From Peribacillus tepidiphilus (GTDB lineage: Bacteria; Bacillota; Bacilli; Bacillales; DSM-1321), in assembly GCF_009466385.1 (NCBI RefSeq), contig NZ_WIAQ01000026.1, positions 1 to 43,190 on the forward strand: 43,190 nt of DNA. The letters are read 5' to 3'. Below are positions 15,892 through 24,388 of this stretch, in pieces; within the stretch, counting starts at the first letter, position 1; every line of letters begins with the position of its first letter. Below the pieces are notes generated by a model. It was not told the DNA's origin and made no database searches. It saw only the letters and a list, made by a program, of their open reading frames with translations. Position numbers and translations under genes: made by a program.

Positions 15892-17313
15892 TTAATTTTT
15901 GTCAGCCTCCATCTTATCTGAAGCATTACTCCATGCCTCAACATTTTTTAGCCCTTCAATATTCGAAACATGAAAGACAGGATTCTTTCCGCTCGCTTTT
16001 TGTTTTTTATAATCAGCAAGTGCAGCAAATGCAATTTTCCCTAGCAATGAAATAGCGATTAAGTTAATAATTGCCATCAGACCCATGAATAAATCTGCAA
16101 GACTCCATACAAAATCTAAGGATGCAATAGAACCAAATGCAACCATACCGACAACTGCAACACGGAAAAGGTTTAACAAGAGTTTACTTGAACTGAAAAA
16201 CTCGATGTTGGATTCGCCATAAAAGTAGTTCCCTACTACCGAACTGTAGGCAAATAAAAACACAATGAAGGCAAGGAAGATACCGGCCCATTCTCCTATG
16301 GAGGTCTCAAGTGCATTTTGTGTTAGGATAATACCATCCGATTCTTTAGATGTATATAGTCCTGACAATAAAATGATAAAAGCAGTCGAGCTACAAATAA
16401 CAAGCGTGTCCACAAAAACGCCTAACGCCTGAATGAGTCCTTGTTTAACTGGATGGGTGACGTCAGCAGCCGCTGCTGCATTGGGAGCGCTCCCCATACC
16501 GGCTTCATTTGAAAACAAGCCGCGTTTGATTCCATTCATCATGGCTGCACCAAGTGTTCCTCCTGCCACTTCTTTCAATCCAAATGCATTTTCAAAAATT
16601 AAAACAAAAACGCCTGGTATTTCGGTTAGATTCGTAATCATTATATATAAGGCAATTATTATGTAAGCACCTGCCATGATCGGTACCATTAGTTCAGCCA
16701 CTTTGGCAACTCGCTTAATCCCACCGAAAATAATCACAGCTGTAATAATAGATAAGACGATAGCAATAAGTGTCTTGTCTATTCCAAAAGATTTATTGAG
16801 TGCACTTGAAATGGTGTTTGCCTGAACAGAGTTAAATGCAAGTCCAAAGGAAAGGGACAATAATATAGCAAACGTAATCCCCATCCAGCGAGCGTTCAAT
16901 CCTTTTTCCATATAGTAAGCTGGTCCGCCCCGGAATGTGTCACCATGTTTTACTTTATAGATCTGAGCAAGAGTACTTTCGACAAAAGCAGAAGCTGAAC
17001 CGATAATTGCAATCAGCCACATCCAGAATACCGCACCTGGACCGCCCGTTGTAATGGCCAAGGCTACACCTGCAAGGTTTCCAGTACCAACGCGAGAAGC
17101 TGTGCTAATACAAAAAGCCTGGAATGACGAAACACCTTTTTTTTCATCCCTTGCTCCTTCGCCTAATAGTCGAACCATTTCACCGAACATACGAAATTGA
17201 ACAAACTTTGTACGAATCGTAAAATAGAGTCCTAAACCAATTAACATGATGATCAGAATATAAGACCAAAGTATGGTATTGGTATCACTCACAAAATTTA
17301 CTAATAACTTCAT
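15892..17313 (-). CDS. Na+/alanine (glycine) symporter, AGCS family
   Basis: Imports alanine or glycine with sodium through the cytoplasmic membrane. The 473-residue protein has about 11 membrane helices and the family landmarks TASRVGTGNLAGVALAI, GGPGAVFWMWLIAIIGSA, FRGGPAYYMEKGL, and RGLFSNEAGMGSAPNAAAAA. The start is placed at ATG 17311-17313 because GAGGGGG lies a few bases upstream and the first helix then follows directly; the longer frame to 17361 adds 16 unlikely residues. It resembles AlsT but the exact orthologue is not certain, so no symbol is given. Monocistronic. Confidence 0.93.
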   Translation of the reverse strand: MKLLVNFVSDTNTILWSYILIIMLIGLGLYFTIRTKFVQFRMFGEMVRLLGEGARDEKKGVSSFQAFCISTASRVGTGNLAGVALAITTGGPGAVFWMWLIAIIGSASAFVESTLAQIYKVKHGDTFRGGPAYYMEKGLNARWMGITFAILLSLSFGLAFNSVQANTISSALNKSFGIDKTLIAIVLSIITAVIIFGGIKRVAKVAELMVPIMAGAYIIIALYIMITNLTEIPGVFVLIFENAFGLKEVAGGTLGAAMMNGIKRGLFSNEAGMGSAPNAAAAADVTHPVKQGLIQALGVFVDTLVICSSTAFIILLSGLYTSKESDGIILTQNALETSIGEWAGIFLAFIVFLFAYSSVVGNYFYGESNIEFFSSSKLLLNLFRVAVVGMVAFGSIASLDFVWSLADLFMGLMAIINLIAISLLGKIAFAALADYKKQKASGKNPVFHVSNIEGLKNVEAWSNASDKMEADKN

Positions 17314-17430
17314 CCACGAACCCCCTCTAGTTTGTTTACTATTCATTTTGTATGGACTCAAGTTTTTAATGTAACAAAACCTTAAATAAATATCAATATT
17401 TATACTCTCCTGTAAGCTCTTTAAAAATGC

Positions 17431-17458
17431 AAAATGGACTGTCGAAACAGCCCATTTT
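17431..17458 (-). terminator. terminator of the two-component system genes
   Basis: On the minus strand AAAATGGGCTGT and ACAGTCCATTTT pair with one wobble around a TTCG tetraloop, followed by GCATTTTT. It lies about 50 bases after the response regulator stop. Confidence 0.75.
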
Positions 17459-17511
17459 TTAGGTAAAGAAGTATGCTACGTCTTTTTTAATAAAGAATGA
17501 TATCTCCATTA

Positions 17512-18261
17512 CTATTTAAACGATTTTGCAGTTTTCCGATATTCATTCGGCGTTACACCAACTTTTTTCTTAAACAATTTTCGAAAATACTTATCATCTT
17601 CATAGCCGATCCTATGAGCCACTTCATAAATTTTTATGTTTGGATCAGATAATAATTGTTTTGCTTTATCCATCCGGACATTTGTTAAATAGTCTGATAA
17701 GTTTTGCCCGTATTCTTGTTTAAATTTTCTTGAGATGTATTCCCTGCTTATAAAAAATCGATCAGCAATTTCTTGTAAAGAGACTTCTCGTAGATAATGC
17801 TGCTGAATGTATTGTTCCACTAATTGAATGGTTTTTATTTCTTTTTTTGGCTGAATTTGATCCATTTGAATATTAAAAGGGTTTTGCTCTTCTTTTAATA
17901 ATAGAATTGTTTTTTCAATGGTTTGATTTAACGCCTCTGGGTCGACCGGTTTCAAAATATAATCACTGGATTTATACTGGATCGCCTTTCTCATATACCC
18001 ATAATCATCGTAACCTGTAATTAATACAGTTTTTATATTTCTTTTTTCATCATAGATCCATTTCAATAAATCCATTCCGTCCATCTCTGGCATTTTAATA
18101 TCTGTTAAGACAATTTCAGGCTGGAATCGTTTGATTTGTTCAATCGCAACCTGACCATTTGCTGCTTCCAATAACTCCGTGACTCCAAGACGGTCCCATT
18201 CACCAAGCAACTTAATACCTTCTCGAACATGCTGTTCGTCATCAACGATCAATACTTTCAT
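17512..18261 (-). CDS. YesN-type response regulator with AraC-family DNA-binding domain
   Basis: A transcription regulator of 249 residues. The receiver domain (residues 1-120) has the acidic pocket VDDEQ and phospho-acceptor D54 in LTDIKMPEMDG, with K104 in YILKPVD. The C-terminal 100 residues are an AraC-type double helix-turn-helix (EVSLQEIADRFFISREYISR and IKIYEVAHRIGYEDDKYF). ATG 18259-18261 after AGGAGAG was chosen; it overlaps the kinase gene by 20 bases, so kinase and regulator are coupled. The likely targets are the ABC importer genes upstream, where two near-identical sites lie before the permease and binding-protein genes. Confidence 0.93.
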   Translation of the reverse strand: MKVLIVDDEQHVREGIKLLGEWDRLGVTELLEAANGQVAIEQIKRFQPEIVLTDIKMPEMDGMDLLKWIYDEKRNIKTVLITGYDDYGYMRKAIQYKSSDYILKPVDPEALNQTIEKTILLLKEEQNPFNIQMDQIQPKKEIKTIQLVEQYIQQHYLREVSLQEIADRFFISREYISRKFKQEYGQNLSDYLTNVRMDKAKQLLSDPNIKIYEVAHRIGYEDDKYFRKLFKKKVGVTPNEYRKTAKSFK

Positions 18262-20059
18262 CCAATCTCTCCTCTTCACGGGAAATCGGTATACATAAAT
18301 CGACCGTAAAGCCTCCCAATTCCCCTCGATAAACATCCATGGAAGCCTCGCTGCCATAATAAATTTGAAGACGGTCATATATATTTTTTAAACCAACACT
18401 CTCGGTTTGTTTAATTCTTGATAACGATTGAATGATTTCCCTTAATCTCTTTTCAGAAACTCCACTACCATTGTCAGAAATGATGATTCTTTTGTGGGTA
18501 TCATTGATTTGTCTTGCTACAATTTCCATTCGACCCGTTTTGGAATTCCCTTCAAATGCATGCTTAAAATAATTTTCAACGATTGGCTGAAGAATCATTT
18601 TAGGAATCTGAGAATTGAGAATACTATGTTCAATATTGAAATCATACTCCAGTCTTTCTCCAAATCTCTCTTTTTGCAGCATTAAATAGGTTTGAACATG
18701 TTTCATTTCTTTCTCAAGGGAAACAAAATCTTCATCCATATTGATGCTGTAACGCATTAAAGATGATAAGGAAATCAGTAATGAATACACCTTTGGTGCT
18801 TTATACTTTAAAGCTAGAGTTCCAATGGATTGTAAAGAGTTGTATAAAAAGTGCGGATTGACTTGCGACTGTAAAACCTTTAATTGGGTAGACTTGTTTT
18901 TAATTTCAAGTAAATACTCTCGTAAAATTAAGTCATTGATTTTTTCAATCATCGATTTAAAATGCTGCCCGAGTAGGCCAAATTCGTCATTTCCTAACGT
19001 TTTAAAATGAACCTTTAATTCTCCTTTTTCAATTCTCTTTATATTTTCAATCAATAATTTAATTGGGGAAGTAATTTTAATAGAAACAAAGAATGTCGCA
19101 ATCAAAACCACGATAATCATAACGGCTCCAATGAAGATATTCATAAAGGCAATTCTTCTGGCATTTTCGTATAAAACATCATAAGGGATACTTTTCACAA
19201 TCATCCATTTTTCATATGGTGCAGAAAACTTCTCATATACATACACACCTTTAAAATCCCCTCTATTCATTAGAAGAGATCCATTGGTATCTTTTTTAGA
19301 TTGGATTTTTTGATACCAGTCCTCCGTTAATTTCTCCCCGTTTTTTTGCTTTTCAGAGGAGAAAATGAGCATTCCTTTATCGTTGATTAGGAAAAAGTCT
19401 TCAACTCCAGGCTGAAACAAACGCTCTGATATCGCTTGAATTTCTGAAAGCTCGATATCAATGGAAAGAAATCCAAGTAGTCTACTATGAGGTATGCTAT
19501 AAATTGATTGATGAAAGCTGACCACGTCTTTTACAAAGGAATTGGGAATGAAGGATAAATGATTATAGCTGTAAATTGGATGGGTTCCCTCTATAAGAAT
19601 TGGAGTCTGCTCATTGAGTAATTCTTTGTACAAAGGATGATCTTCAACATGCTCATATTTTCCTCGACTGCTAAGCTTGTTGGAATAAACGGTATAAGAA
19701 TCATTTCCATTTCTGATATACAGATGCACCTGTTCTATTTCTTTCCTCGTAAAATAAATGTTAATAAGCGTTCGGCTAATCTCTTGCTGATTTTTTTCAA
19801 TATAGCTTTCCGCCCCACTCTCCATTACATTCATAAAGGAGCGATTTTGGTATAATGGGGGAAGAATGGAAGTGATGTCCTGAAAATAGTTAGATAGGTC
19901 CACTCTTCCTTTCGAGATGATATTTAAATTCTCATGGATAAACTGTTCCTTTACGGATTCCGTTGTATAGATGTATGTAATCCAAATGGAGATCGTAAAC
20001 GGAAATAAAGTAGCAATCGTAAGAAACAAAAACAATTTTTTTCGGATGCTAAAGAACAT
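18242..20059 (-). CDS. YesM-type sensor histidine kinase
   Basis: A membrane kinase of 605 residues. Helix 1 is at about residues 8-30 and helix 2 at about 303-327; between them is a 270-residue extracytoplasmic Cache-like sensor. A HAMP linker (about 328-378) leads to the LytS/YesM-type kinase core, with phospho-accepting H403 in QVNPHFLYNSLQSIG and the ATP-binding motifs ENYFKHAF and IISDNGSGVSE. Such kinases sense extracellular sugars, often through the binding protein of a partner ABC importer. That partner, a binding-protein gene, lies 140 bases upstream in the same direction. RBS AGAGGA precedes ATG 20057-20059. Confidence 0.93.
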   Translation of the reverse strand: MFFSIRKKLFLFLTIATLFPFTISIWITYIYTTESVKEQFIHENLNIISKGRVDLSNYFQDITSILPPLYQNRSFMNVMESGAESYIEKNQQEISRTLINIYFTRKEIEQVHLYIRNGNDSYTVYSNKLSSRGKYEHVEDHPLYKELLNEQTPILIEGTHPIYSYNHLSFIPNSFVKDVVSFHQSIYSIPHSRLLGFLSIDIELSEIQAISERLFQPGVEDFFLINDKGMLIFSSEKQKNGEKLTEDWYQKIQSKKDTNGSLLMNRGDFKGVYVYEKFSAPYEKWMIVKSIPYDVLYENARRIAFMNIFIGAVMIIVVLIATFFVSIKITSPIKLLIENIKRIEKGELKVHFKTLGNDEFGLLGQHFKSMIEKINDLILREYLLEIKNKSTQLKVLQSQVNPHFLYNSLQSIGTLALKYKAPKVYSLLISLSSLMRYSINMDEDFVSLEKEMKHVQTYLMLQKERFGERLEYDFNIEHSILNSQIPKMILQPIVENYFKHAFEGNSKTGRMEIVARQINDTHKRIIISDNGSGVSEKRLREIIQSLSRIKQTESVGLKNIYDRLQIYYGSEASMDVYRGELGGFTVDLCIPISREEERLDESIDR

Positions 20060-20090
20060 ATATTTCCTCTTTTACAAGTTTATATAATCG

Positions 20091-20121
20091 ATTATACCAC
20101 CTTGTATAACGAATGATTGAC
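20091..20121 (-). promoter_or_regulatory. probable promoter region of the kinase-regulator operon
   Basis: On the minus strand an extended -10 element TGGTATAAT (20091-20099) is preceded, 18 bases upstream, by TCAATC. This overlaps a third copy of the GTCAATC half-site (20115-20121) seen in the two candidate regulator sites of the importer, so autoregulation is possible. Confidence 0.4.
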
Positions 20122-20136
20122 ATTTTTTGATAGAAG

Positions 20137-20171
20137 AAAGAGCTGAAACGTGAAACGAATCTCAGCTCTTT
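20137..20171 (-). terminator. hairpin between the binding-protein gene and the kinase gene
   Basis: AAAGAGCTGA and TCAGCTCTTT form a perfect 10-bp stem about 30 bases after the binding-protein stop. The tract after it (CTTCTATC on the minus strand) is poor in T, so it may be a leaky terminator or an mRNA-stabilising end that keeps kinase expression lower than that of the binding protein. Confidence 0.6.
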
Positions 20172-20199
20172 AAAAAATATATAATAATGTGAGGGGTAC

Positions 20200-21498
20200 C
20201 TATTTCTTTAAGCTATCCCAAGAATCTTGGAACTGCTTAAGCATTTCTTCTTTTGTTTTTTGTCCACCGATATAAGCCTGCATCGCTGCACCAAATTCAT
20301 TTGCAACGCCATCAGGATATTTAAACCAGTTCCAGGACAACGTTTTCCCTTCGTTAGAATAACGAATAATGTCATCAGCCATCGCACCTAGGCCTTCTGC
20401 CTTAATGTTATCGAACGCAGGAATAAATTTAAATTGATCTACAATGTATTTCTGTCCTGTTTCAGAGGAAACCATCCAGTTTAAGAATTTTTTCGCTTCT
20501 TCTTTTTCAGGAGAATTTTTGTTGATGACCCAGTTATTTGGAACGCCTACAGCCAGTTTATCCATGGCTTGAGCATCATTGTTAATTGGAATTGGCAAGA
20601 AACCAATGTTGATTTTCTCATCAATTTTCATGATGTCATTATGAGTCCAGTTCCCTTGCTGCATCATAGCTGTTTGACCTGAAGCAAATAGAGTGACTTG
20701 TGTTTTATAATCTGTTGTTAGTGGGTTTTTATTACCGTATTTAATCGTTAGATCAAATAAGTCCATCCATTGTTTAAATACTTCGTTTCCTGTAATTTTT
20801 TCAGTACCTTCGCTAAGTCCTTTAATAAATGCATCTGGATCCGCTTGGTGTGCAAATGGAATGTTTGCTAAGTGAATTCCTAATACCCACCATTCTCCAT
20901 ACCCAACTGAGAAAGGAGTAATGCCTGCTTTTTCAAGCTTCTTCGCAGCATCCTCAAGTTCCGTTAGAGTTTTTGGAAGGGTTGTAATACCAGCTTTTTC
21001 AAATAAAGCTTTGTTATAGATGAAGCCGTATCCTTCAAGGTTTAATGGCTGTCCATAGACCTTACCATCAATCGTCATTGGTTCTTTCGCATTGTCATAA
21101 ACGTGTTGAACCCAAGGCTGATCGGAAAGGTCTTCTAAGTGCTCTAACCAAGTTTTTGCCTCTTGGAAACCACCGTTATTGAAGATATCAGGAGCATTTC
21201 CTGAAGCAAATTCTGCTTTTAAAGCTGCACCGTAATCTGCTCCGCCGCCCACGGTTTTAATATTGAAATTTACATGGGGATTTTCCTTCGTGTATTCTGC
21301 AGCAAGCGCTTCTAAATCTTCTGCAATTTCCACTTTGAATTGGAATACATCTAACGTCACTTCTTTAACTTCTTTTTTGTCAGTATCTTTGTTATCTTTC
21401 TCATCTGCTTCCTTACTCGTTTTTTCAGACGAGCAAGCTGCTAAGACTAACATAAAGGCCATCAATAATGCCAATAATGAAAACCCTTTCATTTTCAT
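20200..21498 (-). CDS. ABC importer sugar-type substrate-binding lipoprotein
   Basis: A 432-residue lipoprotein that captures the substrate outside the cell. The signal peptide ends in lipobox LAAC (C22) and is followed by a Lys/Asp-rich linker (SEKTSKEADEKDNKDTDKKE). The mature part reads as a family-1 solute-binding protein: VDQFKFIPAF, FASGQTAMMQQGNWTHND and the N-terminal EYTKENPHVNFNIKTVGGG. The ligand is probably an oligosaccharide, but no glycosidase gene nearby helps to name it. AAGGGGG precedes ATG 21496-21498. It has its own upstream region with a candidate regulator site (21566-21593), so it can be transcribed apart from the permease genes. Confidence 0.93.
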   Translation of the reverse strand: MKMKGFSLLALLMAFMLVLAACSSEKTSKEADEKDNKDTDKKEVKEVTLDVFQFKVEIAEDLEALAAEYTKENPHVNFNIKTVGGGADYGAALKAEFASGNAPDIFNNGGFQEAKTWLEHLEDLSDQPWVQHVYDNAKEPMTIDGKVYGQPLNLEGYGFIYNKALFEKAGITTLPKTLTELEDAAKKLEKAGITPFSVGYGEWWVLGIHLANIPFAHQADPDAFIKGLSEGTEKITGNEVFKQWMDLFDLTIKYGNKNPLTTDYKTQVTLFASGQTAMMQQGNWTHNDIMKIDEKINIGFLPIPINNDAQAMDKLAVGVPNNWVINKNSPEKEEAKKFLNWMVSSETGQKYIVDQFKFIPAFDNIKAEGLGAMADDIIRYSNEGKTLSWNWFKYPDGVANEFGAAMQAYIGGQKTKEEMLKQFQDSWDSLKK

Positions 21499-21565
21499 TT
21501 ATTTTCCCCCTTTTTTCTTGTACACTTTCATATTAGTAAACTTTCACTACAATTTAAGGAGACCA

Positions 21566-21593
21566 GATTGACCAATTAGGTGGAATATGTTGA
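21566..21593 (-). promoter_or_regulatory. candidate response-regulator site 1 (binding-protein gene)
   Basis: On the minus strand TCAACATATTCCACCT, five bases, GTCAATC. It matches site 2 at 23367-23394 in 22 of the 23 fixed positions. The TCAA and GTCAA halves are 22 bases apart, two helical turns, as AraC-type dimers prefer. About 8 bases further on is a poor -35 (CTTAAA), then 17 bases and TAATAT, as expected for an activated promoter. Confidence 0.65.
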
Positions 21594-21598
21594 TGTAT

Positions 21599-22426
21599 TT
21601 ATTTAATAGATCCTGCTGTGATTCCTTTAATAATATGTTTTTGCAAAAAGAAGAACAATATCAATAGCGGCAAAATACTAATAACCAGTGCAGCTAATGC
21701 TAAATCCCATTGTTTCGTAAATTGACCGAAGAAATAGAACGTGGCTAGTGGAATCGTTCTTAAGCTAGCATCCTGAAGGACTAGGAGCGGCAATAGGAAA
21801 TCGTTCCAGATCCATAAGCTATTCAATATGATAATGGTAACTGTTATCGGTTTTAGTAGGGGAAACACAATTCTCCAAAAAACCCCAAATCGACTGCAGC
21901 CATCGATTATCGCAGCTTCCTCTAATTCAATCGGGATCCCTTTAATAAAGCCGTGATATAGAAAGATCGACAGCCCCGCTCCAAACCCTAAATACATGAA
22001 GACTAGACCAGGTATGCTATTAATTAAATGGATTTTACCAGTAAATTTTACGAGCGGAATCATAATCGACTGGAACGGGATCACCATTGCTGCAACGAAC
22101 ATAAAGAATAATACCGTGCTTAGTTTACCTTTTGTTCTGACTAACATATAAGCAGCCATCGAACAAAAGACAACAATCACAATATTACTTGATACAGTAA
22201 TAATCAATGAGTTTAAAAACACTTTTCCAAAATTCATTTTTTCAAAGGCATTACTATAATTCTCCCACATTAGCTCTTTTGGAAGAGCTGACGTATTTAA
22301 CAATATTTCAGCAAAAGGCTTTAAGGAATTCACGATCACGTAATAGAAAGGAACTAAAAATACCATTGCAATCGCAATAGCTATTACTTCTATCGAGAAA
22401 ATCTTCAAGTTATATATTCGCTTCAT
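21599..22426 (-). CDS. ABC importer permease, MalG type
   Basis: One of two membrane subunits of a carbohydrate ABC importer: 275 residues with six helices. The ATPase-contact (EAA) loop reads LEEAAIIDGCSRFGVFWRIV. ATG 22424-22426 directly follows the stop of the first permease (no gap), and its GGAGGTGG ribosome site lies within that gene, so the two are coupled. No ATP-binding subunit is encoded in the window; in Bacilli such importers commonly share a general ATPase such as MsmX. Confidence 0.93.
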   Translation of the reverse strand: MKRIYNLKIFSIEVIAIAIAMVFLVPFYYVIVNSLKPFAEILLNTSALPKELMWENYSNAFEKMNFGKVFLNSLIITVSSNIVIVVFCSMAAYMLVRTKGKLSTVLFFMFVAAMVIPFQSIMIPLVKFTGKIHLINSIPGLVFMYLGFGAGLSIFLYHGFIKGIPIELEEAAIIDGCSRFGVFWRIVFPLLKPITVTIIILNSLWIWNDFLLPLLVLQDASLRTIPLATFYFFGQFTKQWDLALAALVISILPLLILFFFLQKHIIKGITAGSIK

Positions 22427-23308
22427 TTATGATTCCACCTCCTTTTTCTTCGTTAAATACACTTGTAATGTTGTTATCGACGCGACGATCATAAAGAAAA
22501 TAAATGCTTTTGCTTCTCCGAGTCCATAACGGTTATTAACGAATGCCTCAGTATAAATGTTTAGAGCTAGCATTTCCGTCGATTTAAACGGACCACCATT
22601 TGTTAATGACAGGTTCACTTCGAAAATCTTATAAGACCATGAAGTTGTTAAGAATAAACAAATCGTAAAAGCAGGAACAATCAAAGGAATGATGACGTGA
22701 CGGAGAATTTTCCATGGGCCCGCCCCATCAATCTTCGCAGCTTCTACCAGCTCTTGTGGAACATTTTGAAGTGCAGCAACATAAATGACCATAATGTAAC
22801 CGGCACCTTGCCATACACTTACGATCACAATCCCCCAAAATGCGGTCTTTTCATCACCGAGCCAAGGCAGTTCGAATAATTTCCAGCCTGTTAGTTGTCC
22901 GATTGAAACGAATCCTTTTACAAAAATAAATTGCCAAATAAACCCTAACAATAATCCTCCTATTAAGTTTGGAATAAAGAATACGGTTCGAAGAATGTTA
23001 CGAGTCTTCAACGGTTGAGTTAGGAGAAGAGCTAAGGAAAATCCAATCAAATTTGTGAATATGATCGCAACAAACGTATATTTCGTCGTAATCCAAAAGG
23101 AATGTAAAAACTGTTTGTCTGTTGTAAAAATTGTCTTAAAGTTGTCCAATCCAACCCATTTCACTTCACCAGAAACACCATTCCAGCTAGTAAAGGCATA
23201 ATAAAGTCCAGTTAAAAACGGGTAGAGAACAATAAGAGAGAATGCTAAAAACGCAGGTCCAACAAAAGCCCAAAAAACAAATGATTTTTTCATCTTCTTT
23301 TTTGTCAC
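22427..23308 (-). CDS. ABC importer permease, MalF type
   Basis: The partner membrane subunit: 293 residues, six helices, with the EAA loop VEAAKIDGAGPWKILRHVII. It is the first gene of the permease operon, starting at GTG 23306-23308, 6 bases after a perfect AGGAGGTGA. The upstream region has a candidate regulator site, a cre-like sequence and a -10 TACAAT, so the operon is probably induced by the two-component system and repressed by CcpA when better sugars are present. Confidence 0.93.
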   Translation of the reverse strand: MTKKKMKKSFVFWAFVGPAFLAFSLIVLYPFLTGLYYAFTSWNGVSGEVKWVGLDNFKTIFTTDKQFLHSFWITTKYTFVAIIFTNLIGFSLALLLTQPLKTRNILRTVFFIPNLIGGLLLGFIWQFIFVKGFVSIGQLTGWKLFELPWLGDEKTAFWGIVIVSVWQGAGYIMVIYVAALQNVPQELVEAAKIDGAGPWKILRHVIIPLIVPAFTICLFLTTSWSYKIFEVNLSLTNGGPFKSTEMLALNIYTEAFVNNRYGLGEAKAFIFFMIVASITTLQVYLTKKKEVES

Positions 23309-23343
23309 TTTTACTCACCTCCTCTTACTCATTGTAAAGCGAA

Positions 23344-23357
23344 TGTAAACGCTTCAA
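23344..23357 (-). promoter_or_regulatory. cre-like site (CcpA) overlapping the permease promoter
   Basis: On the minus strand TTGAAGCGTTTACA fits the consensus TGWAANCGNTNWCA at 12 of 14 positions, with mismatches at positions 2 and 3. It covers the -35 region and spacer of the presumed promoter (TTTGAA, 16 bases, TACAAT), a place where CcpA binding would block transcription. Confidence 0.5.
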
Positions 23358-23366
23358 AATGGACAG

Positions 23367-23394
23367 GATTGACTAGAAAGGTGGAATATATTGA
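23367..23394 (-). promoter_or_regulatory. candidate response-regulator site 2 (permease operon)
   Basis: On the minus strand TCAATATATTCCACCT, five bases, GTCAATC, the near copy of site 1. It lies 59-86 bases before the permease start (site 1: 68-95 before the binding-protein start) and just upstream of a weak -35. Same sequence, same orientation and similar distance at two promoters of one system support a common activator. Confidence 0.65.
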
Positions 23395-23536
23395 CCTGTT
23401 TAAGTGCTCCTCCATTCGAAAGTAGATGCTTTAATTATCAGTTTACAAATAATATATTCAATGGAAGCTTTTCGCTTTCATCCTTTCTAGTGTCACATTC
23501 TATATATAAGACAAGCAAAATTCAGAACAGATCGTA

Positions 23537-23650
23537 ATGGGTTACTGCAGCCCTAACGATCGAAACTCAGTGAACGAACAAGAGAAGCAAATGAATCAAA
23601 AAGGGAAGGCTGTTTTCGTAAACTTTGTGGCTTTTGAAGGAGAAAAATAA
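23537..23650 (+). CDS. possible 37-residue small protein
   Basis: ATG 23537 opens a 37-codon frame (MGYCSPNDRNSVNEQEKQM, then NQKGKAVFVNFVAFEGEK) within the 23309-23747 gap. The composition is protein-like, with charged helix-forming residues and a Cys near the start, but no convincing ribosome site precedes it. It may be a real micropeptide, a degraded gene or chance. The remainder of the gap holds the importer promoter and, at 23660-23665, an extended -10 element (TGATATAAT) for the next plus-strand gene. Confidence 0.25.
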   Translation: MGYCSPNDRNSVNEQEKQMNQKGKAVFVNFVAFEGEK

Positions 23651-23747
23651 ACATTGTGATATAATAAAGATATAAAAATAGTAAATGTATAAAGGTTTGA
23701 ATATGATAAATTAGGAATAACAAATACCTTTCAGGAGGTGAACCCAG

Positions 23748-24008
23748 TTGAATAAATACAGTATTTTTTCACTTGCTACTTTGGTAATCTTCATTGGTTT
23801 GTTTTATACAATGTTGGGTGGTGTATCGTTAGGAACATTCGGTAAACCATTTATTATTTCGATGTTTCTTTTCCCATTATTAGGAGTTTTTTCGGGACTA
23901 AAAGCCAAAAAAGGCATAATGAAATGGCTACTAATAATACTTAACATTATTGCAATTTGTATAATCGGATATATTTCATTACTTGCCAATGGTATTGCCG
24001 AAAATTGA
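23748..24008 (+). CDS. small membrane protein with three helices, unknown function
   Basis: An 86-residue hydrophobic protein with helices at about residues 6-25, 34-52 and 58-80. The second and third are separated by a basic turn (GLKAKKGIMKW). It starts with TTG 23748, supported by a perfect AGGAGGTGA 6 bases upstream, and an extended -10 promoter is about 80 bases before it. A small palindrome (TAGCATATGCTA) with a T run follows the stop and may terminate it. Family not recognised. Confidence 0.65.
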   Translation: MNKYSIFSLATLVIFIGLFYTMLGGVSLGTFGKPFIISMFLFPLLGVFSGLKAKKGIMKWLLIILNIIAICIIGYISLLANGIAEN

Positions 24009-24224
24009 TGCAAGACAGGTAGCATATGCTATTCTTTTTTTTATGCCTTATAAAACAGACCTTAAAGAATTGACTGTGGTGTTGGTCGATTTTTGACTCA
24101 CTGAAATAAGCATTTGCTCAACACGTTTTTCAAATGCCAAATACTTGCTAATTATAGTTTGTTACATTATCTGTACATAACAAAGCAGACGGGTGAATAT
24201 ACTCACCCCTCTATCATTAATTCA

Positions 24225-24378
24225 ATGTATTTCACCCATTTTTCAGGGTATCGAGAACCTGAAAATGACGTATTTGTCAGATCATTGAAAGAAAGAGAAA
24301 GATGAGCTCCCCTTATTTATTAAAGTGATTCTTGTAATTGTAATGATTGGAGGCTTATTATTCGCCCTCTTCAGATAA
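24225..24378 (+). pseudogene. possible frameshifted small membrane-protein gene
   Basis: One frame reads GYREPENDVFVRSLKERER and stops at 24305. The next frame continues as KDELPLFIKVILVIVMIGGL followed by LFALFR and ends at TAA 24376-24378, giving a perfect membrane helix. A good terminator starts 10 bases later, which says something is, or was, transcribed here. A one-base shift would join the parts into a protein of about 50 residues. No ribosome site is visible. The rest of the 24009-24469 gap shows nothing else. Confidence 0.3.
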
Positions 24379-24388
24379 TTCTTTCCAA

